Of a stretch of 5,157 nt of DNA, positions 1 through 5,157 are shown one piece after another. The position numbers were made by a program, and so were the translations under genes. The stretch lies in the NCBI GenBank assembly GCA_964007875.1, contig CAXGAH010000038.1:1-5157 (forward strand), in the 5' to 3' direction. This DNA is from UBA1275 sp002323515 (GTDB lineage: Bacteria > Bacteroidota > Rhodothermia > Balneolales > Balneolaceae). Every line of letters begins with the position of its first letter. Within the stretch, counting starts at the first letter, position 1. The notes beneath the pieces are model-generated. The model searched no databases. It was not told where the DNA came from and was given only the letters and a program-made list of their open reading frames with translations.

Positions 1-112
1 AGCATTGTGTTTTTTATTGTAGAAATTTTCATGCTTGAATATTTTAGTTAGATGTTATACGTGTAATTTTCAATTAAAATAGCGTAAAATTCGCTTTTGA
101 CCGAATCTTTTT

Positions 113-126
113 AAGAAACGCTTCCA
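113..126. promoter_or_regulatory. LacI/CcpA-family-like operator, distal copy
   Basis: The sequence AAGAAACGCTTCCA contains the AAnCGnTT core of LacI/GalR-family operators. It forms the dyad GAAnCGnTTC (115-124) centred on the CG at 119/120. It lies about 200 bases before the start codon of the GH81 gene, and a closely related site sits immediately before that start codon. Two such sites upstream of a sugar-degrading enzyme gene suggest binding by a LacI-type repressor, possibly with looping between them. The core match and dyad are seen directly; the regulator is inferred, since no regulator gene is in the window. Confidence 0.45.
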
Positions 127-137
127 AAATAAATCAT
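116..137 (+). repeat. Direct repeat copy 1 (operator plus downstream flank)
   Basis: These 22 bases match 308-329 at 19 positions. The match begins in the operator core (AAACGCTT here, AACCGTTT in copy 2) and continues through the flank CCAnAATAAATCAT. The similarity extends beyond the operator itself, so the two copies may come from a local duplication of a promoter-proximal segment, or the flank may also be recognised. In this copy ATCAT is followed by CG, so there is no start codon at the equivalent position. Confidence 0.6.
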
Positions 138-184
138 CGTCTAACAAAGTGCAATAAATGATGTGAAGTTGCATGAATTAGCAT

Positions 185-220
185 AAACCTTTATTTTTTA
201 TATCAATGAAAGGTTTTTTT
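185..220 (+). terminator. Rho-independent terminator-like hairpin
   Basis: AAACCTTT (185-192) pairs perfectly with AAAGGTTT (209-216) across a 16-base loop. The T residues at 214-220 form the end of the stem and the tail. The stem has only two G-C pairs and the loop is long, so it would be weak. It could end a transcript from the left. Because it sits between the two operator copies, it could also stop transcripts that start near the distal operator before they reach the GH81 gene. The pairing is seen directly; activity is inferred. Confidence 0.4.
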
Positions 221-304
221 GAAAAAAAAAATTATTATTTATATTTCTAATGTGTCTCAATAATGATTTACGTACCTATCTTTTTATAAAGCTGCGAGCA
301 TAAT

Positions 305-318
305 TGTAACCGTTTCCA
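305..318. promoter_or_regulatory. LacI/CcpA-family-like operator, proximal copy
   Basis: The sequence TGTAACCGTTTCCA fits the dyad TGnAAnCGnTTnCA exactly. This is the general form of LacI/GalR-family and CcpA (cre) operators, with the centre at 311/312. It ends only nine bases before the ATG at 328, so a bound repressor would cover the promoter, the transcription start or the ribosome entry region. The likely role is induction of the glucanase when a beta-glucan breakdown product is present, or carbon catabolite control. The motif is seen directly; the regulatory meaning is inferred. Confidence 0.55.
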
Positions 319-329
319 CAATAAATCAT
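308..329 (+). repeat. Direct repeat copy 2, running into the start codon
   Basis: This is the second copy of the 22-base repeat, 192 bases after copy 1, with mismatches at repeat positions 3, 6 and 12. Its last two bases are the A and T of the GH81 ATG start codon. The sequence between operator and ATG is A-rich (CACAATAAATC) with no Shine-Dalgarno motif, a common arrangement in Bacteroidota-like bacteria. Confidence 0.6.
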
Positions 330-3300
330 GAATATTCATAACACTATCCAAGGAAAATATTTATTCTTTCTAATCATTTTAAGCTTAGGAATACCCTACT
401 CTTCAGTGTATTCACAAGTAATAAATATGGGTAAAGGTAGCTATACCAAAACATTACCTAGTGGGCAAACAAGTGCTACAGATCAAAATGGCAATCCAAT
501 ATTACCTAATGTAGCCGGTAATTTCACAAAGTTAGAGTGGTTTCCAAGTTTTGTCCCGGTAACGACTAATGATTTTTGGAGTAATGTATTATTTAGGTAT
601 GCCCCTGATGAACCAGCTTATGTGTTTGCTCACCCGTTTGAACTAAGAATTGATCCCACAGGTGTAGTATTAGGTTATGCTGATAGTTCAATTAGATCAG
701 ATGTAACTAATTCTGATAACTATACTTACATATCTGAAGGGCAGCTAGAAATTGGACTCTCAGGCATCGATAAGTCTACTTTTAAGGCAACTGATTACTC
801 AGATTGGACTGCCACAACTACGTGGACTACAGAGTCTACAAGCTTAGAAGCCACATTTGGCCATGGGTTACCATTTGTGTATTTCAAATCTAGCGGTGCA
901 GATATATCCATCTCCAGTGACAAGAATGCTAATATTTGGTATCAAAACGATAACGTATTGGGAGTAACAATAGATGGAAAGCATTTTGGAATATTTGCGC
1001 CTAGTGGTTCGAGTTGGCCTTCCGAATTTCCCTTAGTGTCCACTCTCAATGGTCAGGGATTTTTTTCTGTTGCTATTCTACCTGATTCCAGCTTAAATAC
1101 ATTTAATTATTTCAAAAAACATGCTTATGCTTTTGTCGATGAAACGTATGCGGACTGGAACTACGATCCGCAGACCAATCAGGTTTCGGTAGCATACAAT
1201 GTCACCACTACATTGATGGATGATTCTGAATCACATGTCAATTCTACTCTACAATCTTTGTATAGGCACCAATGGCTTAATTCGGATGATGTATTCACAG
1301 AATACTCCTATGCATCGCCTAGAGGCACTATGAAAGTCATCGAAGGAAACAGCTTCTCTACCAATAATACGTTCATAGGTATCTTACCCATTTTACCTGA
1401 CCTTGGTAAATATGATAGAGTTGAGTTACAAAATCATCTTAACAGTATGGTTGGTACACCACTTGGTACAAAAGTAGACACGTACAATAGCGGTAAGGAA
1501 TTAGGTACGTATGCTCAACTCATTCATATAGCTGATCAATTAGGAGATTTAAATGCTAAAAATAAACTCTTGGATGAAGTAAAAATCGCATTAGAAAGTT
1601 GGTTAGTAGCCGGAGGTAACCAACAATATTACTACGACGAAAATTGGAAAGTACTTATTGGATTTCCTGCTTCTCATGGATCAAATTTTGGATTAAATGA
1701 TCAACACTTCCACCATGGTTATGCCATTTTAGCCGCGGCAACGGTCGCCCAATATGACAGCGCGTGGGCGTCACAAGAAAATTGGGGAGGTATGATCAAT
1801 TTATTGATTAAAAATGCGAGCAATTGGGATAAAAAGGATAAAGATTTTCCATATTTACGTAATTTTGACATCTATGCAGGCCATAGTTGGGCTGATGGCC
1901 GAGCTGCCTGGCGACTTGGTAATAATCAAGAATCAAGTTCTGAATCAATGAATTATGCAGTTGGTACTTTTTTGTGGGGACAAATCACAGGTCAAGAGGA
2001 GATTAGAGATTTAGGAGCATACTTATACACTATTGAATCTGAGGCCATTGAACAGTATTGGTTCGATGTTGATAACGAAGTGTTTCCAGAGAATTTTAAC
2101 CATAAAGCGGTTGGCATGGTAACTGGTGCTGGTGGCATGCATGGGACTTGGTTTAGCTCAAATATCGAAATGATTCATGGGATTAACTTTCTTCCTATAA
2201 CCTCTGGCTCTGTATACCTTGGCAAACACCCAGAATATGTTTTAGAGAATTACAATCAAATTGTTGAACAAAGAGGCTCAGAGCCTTTGTATTGGAAAGA
2301 CATACTTTGGTCATTTTTGGCTTTATCAGACGCTGAACGAGCCCTTACATATTTTAATAGTGATGAGAATTATGACGTTTTTTTTCCCGGGGATTCAAAA
2401 GCTCGCACGATGCATTGGATTTATAATCTAGATGTTTTGGGACACATTAATGATGAGGTTCAAGCAAATATCCCAACGTACAATGTATTTGTGAATACCG
2501 AAGATGATACTACATATGTTGCCTACAATTCAGAACCTTTTACAAAAAAAGTAACGTTCACCAACGGGTTTTCATTTGAAGTTCCACCTAGACAGACTCT
2601 AGCTTTCAGTAAATCAATGTCTCCAGATACAGTGGGTCTGCCAAACAATAAACCAGAATTTGCCACATTAAACGTGATTTCACTGTTTAGTGACTTTTAT
2701 GAATCAAGCACAAAAATTACCATCCCAAAAAATACCTCTGGGTCTACACAGGCAAATTTCAGATCAATTGCTAACAACAATGTATTGACTCTTGAAACCT
2801 TAGATTCTCAAACAATTCAATTAGAAACGAATATAGATATATCAACAAGAACCCATGTATTCGGTAATATTTGGTCTAGCCATGACGAGAGTATTATACT
2901 CCAATTAACGCAAGGAGACCAAACTTCAGAATCGGTAAACGTAACATTAAAGAAGAATGAATGGGTTTCTATGGACATAGATTTAACTAAGTTTGGGGAT
3001 TCAATTGATCTAACAAAATTAGATGGAATAGCTATTCAAGGAAATAATACGGTTATCCTTGATGACCTTTTATTTTATGGTAATACCCCAGTAAAGTTAG
3101 GTCCTGATGAATCGGCTAGTATTCAAGTGAGACTACCTGAAAATGTTATGTCAATATTTAGTGATCAATATGAGGATGTAGAAGGAGTCAATCTCAATTC
3201 TGAAAAGGGGCAGTCAACTGAACTAACTTTTTATGTATTAGAGGAAGATTCAATAATAAAACTGAGTAATCTAGACTACCATATAATTGAGATTGATGAG

Positions 3301-4458
3301 GGGCTAGAAGCCTCAAACATGGATGGCTTTTACTTCAATTATTGGACCCAAGAAAGTAATAAACTAAGTGTAAGTCTAGCCTACACGGATGGCAAAGAAG
3401 AAACCTATACCATAAATGTCAGAAAGAATTCATGGCAGTCAATCGATGTACTATTGGCTGATTTTTTCGTAACTACATCAGCCCAAAAAATATCTCAAAT
3501 AAAATTTACCGGTGATGAAACAATATTTATTGACAATATACTATTCTATAAATACCCTGAAGTAACGGAAGCCCCGATACCCCCACATAATCCTGAAAAT
3601 GTTCTTTCCTTATTTAGTGATACATACACTGAGTACAGGGAGGCATATCCTGAATATAATCAGATGAGTGAAACGTTATTTAGCGCTCCCCATGATGGTT
3701 CTTCTGTAGAAATTATACAGATCAATGGAAATCAAACCTTATTTTATGATAATACTCGTTATGTTATTGTAGAATTCTTTTGGACAAAAGTAGGTAAGAG
3801 TAATGGCAATTCTAGTGATCCGCAAAATGCTGGTATCGACGGCACTAAGTTCACTAATGTACGATTTGATTTTTACACGCAAGCAAAGACAGAACCGCCT
3901 GTGTCTGCAGAATTTAAACTGGTTGATTTTGGTGGTGATGCATATGGAGGCGGCAATGATACATCACACAGTTGGTTCATGAACCAAAACTCCACCCCTA
4001 AGATAGAAAGCCACAAATGGATTACCGTAGATGTAGCACTTGATGATCTTACCGGAATGACAGCAAGAAAAAATCTATCTCAAATGGTGTTATTTACTCT
4101 AAGAGGTGGGCCTATGAAATACTATATAGATAATTTATATTTTTATAGTGATCAAGCTATCAACTCTGCGGAAGATTACTCTCTAACACATCCGAAAGAC
4201 TTAAATTTATTTCAGAACTATCCAAACCCATTTAACCCCAATACTAACATTCAATTTGATCTTCCAACCAGTGGTTATACGGTATTAAAAATATACAATA
4301 GTGTTGGCCAACTTGTGCAAACGTTGGTTGATCAAAACTTACAAGCGGGTAGACACAATTACAATTTCAATGCAAATCAATTTGCCAGTGGCATCTACTT
4401 CTACAGAATAGAATTTGGTTCCCAAATTATCACTAATAAAATGATACTTTTAAAATGA
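328..4458 (+). CDS. Secreted modular endo-beta-1,3-glucanase, glycoside hydrolase family 81, with sorting tail
   Basis: This 1376-residue enzyme is predicted to hydrolyse internal beta-1,3-glucan bonds (laminarin, curdlan-like glucans) with inversion, outside the cell. Residues 1-29 are a signal peptide: K10, hydrophobic core 11-22, likely cleavage in VYS|Q. The GH81 region spans roughly 31-770: an N-terminal beta-sandwich containing TNDFWSNVLF and AHPFEL, then a helical barrel. D458 in LNDQHFHHGY fits the family general acid. GHSWADG (518-524) and ESSSE (E535, E539) fit the base and its neighbour. The 77-residue spacing D458-E535 equals the D422-E499 spacing I recall for Thermobifida Lam81A. 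Three beta-sandwich modules follow (782-918, 939-1075, 1091-1274), then a type IX-type sorting tail (1291-1376). The ATG at 328 is chosen because it directly precedes the signal peptide and the next in-frame Met is after the cleavage site. LacI-like operators lie upstream. The GH81 assignment is firm; the exact substrate is inferred. Confidence 0.93.
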   Translation: MNIHNTIQGKYLFFLIILSLGIPYSSVYSQVINMGKGSYTKTLPSGQTSATDQNGNPILPNVAGNFTKLEWFPSFVPVTTNDFWSNVLFRYAPDEPAYVFAHPFELRIDPTGVVLGYADSSIRSDVTNSDNYTYISEGQLEIGLSGIDKSTFKATDYSDWTATTTWTTESTSLEATFGHGLPFVYFKSSGADISISSDKNANIWYQNDNVLGVTIDGKHFGIFAPSGSSWPSEFPLVSTLNGQGFFSVAILPDSSLNTFNYFKKHAYAFVDETYADWNYDPQTNQVSVAYNVTTTLMDDSESHVNSTLQSLYRHQWLNSDDVFTEYSYASPRGTMKVIEGNSFSTNNTFIGILPILPDLGKYDRVELQNHLNSMVGTPLGTKVDTYNSGKELGTYAQLIHIADQLGDLNAKNKLLDEVKIALESWLVAGGNQQYYYDENWKVLIGFPASHGSNFGLNDQHFHHGYAILAAATVAQYDSAWASQENWGGMINLLIKNASNWDKKDKDFPYLRNFDIYAGHSWADGRAAWRLGNNQESSSESMNYAVGTFLWGQITGQEEIRDLGAYLYTIESEAIEQYWFDVDNEVFPENFNHKAVGMVTGAGGMHGTWFSSNIEMIHGINFLPITSGSVYLGKHPEYVLENYNQIVEQRGSEPLYWKDILWSFLALSDAERALTYFNSDENYDVFFPGDSKARTMHWIYNLDVLGHINDEVQANIPTYNVFVNTEDDTTYVAYNSEPFTKKVTFTNGFSFEVPPRQTLAFSKSMSPDTVGLPNNKPEFATLNVISLFSDFYESSTKITIPKNTSGSTQANFRSIANNNVLTLETLDSQTIQLETNIDISTRTHVFGNIWSSHDESIILQLTQGDQTSESVNVTLKKNEWVSMDIDLTKFGDSIDLTKLDGIAIQGNNTVILDDLLFYGNTPVKLGPDESASIQVRLPENVMSIFSDQYEDVEGVNLNSEKGQSTELTFYVLEEDSIIKLSNLDYHIIEIDEGLEASNMDGFYFNYWTQESNKLSVSLAYTDGKEETYTINVRKNSWQSIDVLLADFFVTTSAQKISQIKFTGDETIFIDNILFYKYPEVTEAPIPPHNPENVLSLFSDTYTEYREAYPEYNQMSETLFSAPHDGSSVEIIQINGNQTLFYDNTRYVIVEFFWTKVGKSNGNSSDPQNAGIDGTKFTNVRFDFYTQAKTEPPVSAEFKLVDFGGDAYGGGNDTSHSWFMNQNSTPKIESHKWITVDVALDDLTGMTARKNLSQMVLFTLRGGPMKYYIDNLYFYSDQAINSAEDYSLTHPKDLNLFQNYPNPFNPNTNIQFDLPTSGYTVLKIYNSVGQLVQTLVDQNLQAGRHNYNFNANQFASGIYFYRIEFGSQIITNKMILLK
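2671..3081 (+). other. Beta-sandwich module 1 of the GH81 protein (residues 782-918)
   Basis: The module opens with NVISLFSDFY, contains NEWVSMDIDLTKF near its end and closes with TVILDDLLFYG. The same three landmarks occur in modules 2 and 3 and in the next gene, which defines a repeated domain of about 137 residues. The pattern fits jelly-roll modules attached to Bacteroidota laminarinases and similar glycanases, so glucan binding is the likely role. Sequence identity between copies is low, so this is an old repeat and not a recent DNA duplication. Confidence 0.7.
3142..3552 (+). other. Beta-sandwich module 2 of the GH81 protein (residues 939-1075)
   Basis: Landmarks are NVMSIFSDQY at the start, GQSTELTF, YFNYWTQESN in the middle, NSWQSIDVLLADF and the closing TIFIDNILFYK. 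Of the three modules in this protein, it is the closest to the module in the following gene (GQST against NQST, YWTQ against IWTE, FIDNILFY against FIDNIYFY). The likely role is carbohydrate binding, inferred from its place behind a GH81 domain. Confidence 0.7.
3598..4149 (+). other. Enlarged beta-sandwich module 3 of the GH81 protein (residues 1091-1274)
   Basis: It opens with NVLSLFSDTY and ends with HKWITVDVALDDL and KYYIDNLYFYS, so it belongs to the same family. It is 184 residues long against 137 for modules 1 and 2. The extra length includes Gly/Asn/Ser-rich segments around KSNGNSSDPQN and FGGDAYGGGNDTSHS. These look like long surface loops, possibly metal- or glycan-contacting. Family membership rests on the two ends; the centre is too divergent to align by eye. 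Confidence 0.6.
4198..4455 (+). other. Type IX secretion-type C-terminal sorting domain (residues 1291-1376)
   Basis: The 86-residue tail has the typical order: NLFQNYPNPFNPNTNIQFDLP, then VLKIYNSVGQLVQTLVDQ, LQAGRHNYNFNA, and ASGIYFYRIEFGSQIITNKMILLK at the extreme C-terminus. This is the Por-secretion/FlgD-like tail fold, which directs proteins across the outer membrane and is usually removed or used for anchoring. Together with the signal peptide it places the enzyme at the cell surface or in the medium. The NYPNPFNP variant points to Balneolota, Ignavibacteriota or relatives. Confidence 0.9.
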
Positions 4459-4519
4459 CTTAATAGCTTATAGAAACTATATTAAGGGCTCATTATTAAT
4501 TATTACCATAATTGCTCTT

Positions 4520-5157
4520 ATGACACTATTTCTACTCAGCTCATTACTAACCGTACTACCTATATTCAATGGTCTTGTACAAACAAATAATTCTGAATAT
4601 AGTATACTAGAGAGTCCAAGTAACCCTGCTCCCGCTCCATCTAGTAATGAAATTGATGTAATATCCATTTACAGTGACTCATATTCAGACATTCCAAATA
4701 CTAACTTTTATGCAAATTGGAATCAAAGTACTAGTGTTTCTGAAGTTGATTTAAATGGTAATAAGACCCTTAAATACAGTAATTTTAATTATCAAGGAAT
4801 AGAACTAGGATCTAGTATAGATGCCAGTCAGATGGAATATATACATATCGATATTTGGACGGAAGATGCCACAGCACTGAATTTTGAACTTATATCTCCA
4901 GGCCCATCGATTAGTACCTATGCATTATCCATTAGCAATGAAAATTGGCTAAGTTTCGATATTCCTTTAACCTCTTTTAATGGTCAAGTTGATATAAAAG
5001 AAATTTTTCAAGCCGCTTTCAATGATGCCGGAAGTGGAAACAGTCCTACTATTTTTATTGATAATATTTACTTTTATCGCTCAGAAACACCTCTAGAAAA
5101 AAATGCTTACCTAAATGATCTCAGTGTCAATGGAACAACCATAGAAAGCTTTAATCC
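4520..5157 (+). CDS. Secreted modular protein, 5' part only; likely laminarin-active or glucan-binding
   Basis: The frame is open from 4454 to the window edge, so the gene is truncated on the right. The only in-frame ATG near the start is 4520; it gives a hydrophobic leader without a positive n-region. Upstream in-frame codons (from about 4469) would encode RNYIKGSLLIITIIAL, a better n-region, but contain no ATG, GTG or TTG. After the leader come a linker (SPSNPAPAPSSNE), one beta-sandwich module (4655-5080) and the start of a probable cadherin-like beta-sandwich domain. Such N-terminal modules are common in Bacteroidota GH16 laminarinases, so a GH16 or related domain may follow; this is inference. 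It starts 61 bases after the GH81 stop with no terminator between, suggesting one operon. No lipobox cysteine is seen. Confidence 0.75.
   Translation, partial: MTLFLLSSLLTVLPIFNGLVQTNNSEYSILESPSNPAPAPSSNEIDVISIYSDSYSDIPNTNFYANWNQSTSVSEVDLNGNKTLKYSNFNYQGIELGSSIDASQMEYIHIDIWTEDATALNFELISPGPSISTYALSISNENWLSFDIPLTSFNGQVDIKEIFQAAFNDAGSGNSPTIFIDNIYFYRSETPLEKNAYLNDLSVNGTTIESFN
4655..5080 (+). other. Beta-sandwich module 4, in the second gene
   Basis: The 142-residue module runs from DVISIYSDSY to TIFIDNIYFYR and contains NWNQST, LKYSNFNYQGIEL, IDIWTED and NWLSFDIPLTSF. It aligns with modules 1-3 of the GH81 protein at the opening motif, the W-x-x-x-D-x-x-L strand and the closing IDN-x-x-FY strand. 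It is the most canonical of the four, resembling the N-terminal module I recall from Flavobacteria-type laminarinases (pattern N-x-N-W-G-Q-S-T). The likely function is binding of beta-glucan. Confidence 0.75.
5111..5157 (+). other. Start of a probable cadherin-like beta-sandwich domain (truncated)
   Basis: The last residues in the window read LNDLSVNGTTIESFNP, which fits the first strand and turn of cadherin-like beta-sandwich domains (L-x-x-L-x-V-x-G-x-x-I-x-x-F-x-P). These domains commonly act as spacers in secreted bacterial glycanases. Only about 16 residues are present, so the assignment rests on this short pattern alone. Confidence 0.5.

Larger units (their letters stand above)
1..327. 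other. AT-rich non-coding leader upstream of the GH81 gene
   Basis: No convincing gene is visible on either strand. Frame 1 is open from the window edge to a TAG at 49-51 (16 residues, hydrophobic). That is too short to call the end of an upstream gene. The stretch contains two LacI-like operators, the long direct repeat around them, and a hairpin followed by T residues, each listed separately. I saw no Bacteroidota-type TAnnTTTG promoter element. TATAAA (285-290) and CATAAT (299-304) are possible -10 boxes, but neither has a good -35 partner, so no promoter is called. Confidence 0.6.

Noticed and set aside
1..51. Frame 1 open from the window edge, ending at TAG 49-51 (SIVFFIVEIFMLEYFS)
   Set aside because: Sixteen hydrophobic residues in AT-rich sequence can arise by chance. 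There is no way to tell whether it is the end of a gene to the left.
77..98. Small inverted repeat AGCG / CGCT (81-84 with 92-95) followed by TTT
   Set aside because: Only four stem pairs and a short T-run; too weak to call a terminator or operator.
97..130. TTGACC (97-102) as a -35 box with CAAAAT (125-130) as -10
   Set aside because: The spacer is 22 bases, too long for a standard promoter, and the -10 match is poor.
221..230. Poly-A run next to the T-run of the hairpin
   Set aside because: A homopolymer in AT-rich non-coding DNA; no dyad places it as a minus-strand terminator beyond the hairpin already listed.
285..304. TATAAA (285-290) and CATAAT (299-304) as -10 boxes
   Set aside because: No acceptable -35 element 16-18 bases upstream of either, and such strings are frequent in AT-rich DNA. 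Plausible but not supportable.
4477..4668. Minus-strand open frame of 63 codons (MDITSISLLDGAGAG...)
   Set aside because: It lies antisense to the second plus-strand gene, whose translation clearly encodes a leader, linker and recognised module. The minus-strand product has no recognisable domain or upstream signals, so it is a shadow frame.
1..5157. Search by eye for CRISPR arrays, tRNA/rRNA genes, insertion sequences, phage or defence genes
   Set aside because: No short regularly spaced repeats, cloverleaf-like segments, terminal inverted repeats or transposase motifs were seen; the window is a glycan-degradation locus.

Overview
The window carries one complete large gene and the start of a second on the same strand, preceded by an AT-rich 327-base leader. 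The organism looks like an AT-rich, free-living, probably marine member of the Bacteroidota/Balneolota/Ignavibacteriota (FCB) group. The main clue is the C-terminus of the first protein, a 'QNYPNPFNPNT' type IX secretion-type sorting tail. That variant is more typical of Balneolota, Ignavibacteriota and relatives than of classical Flavobacteria. There is no recognisable Shine-Dalgarno sequence, which also fits the group. The exact taxon is an inference.

Layout. Positions 1-327 are non-coding. They hold two LacI-family-like operators (centred near 119/120 and 311/312) embedded in a 19/22-identical direct repeat, with a terminator-like hairpin plus T-run (185-220) between them. The second repeat copy runs into the start codon of the first gene. 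Positions 328-4458 encode a 1376-residue secreted, modular endo-beta-1,3-glucanase of glycoside hydrolase family 81: signal peptide, GH81 catalytic region with the expected acidic residues (D458, E535, E539), three divergent beta-sandwich (putative carbohydrate-binding) modules, and a sorting tail. From about 4520 to the window edge is the 5' part of a second secreted protein. It starts with a hydrophobic leader and a Pro/Ala/Ser linker, followed by a fourth copy of the same module family and then the first strand of what looks like a cadherin-like beta-sandwich domain. Its catalytic part, if any, lies beyond the window.

Together the two genes read as part of a laminarin or other beta-1,3-glucan utilisation locus. 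The pair probably forms an operon (61 bases between them, no terminator seen) and may be controlled by a LacI-type sugar-responsive repressor. Points for a second look are the operator/terminator/operator leader, the module family shared by the two genes with apparent loss of an aromatic residue in the GH81 copies, the enlarged third module, and the missing good start codon of the second gene. I did not find a wholly new type of system.
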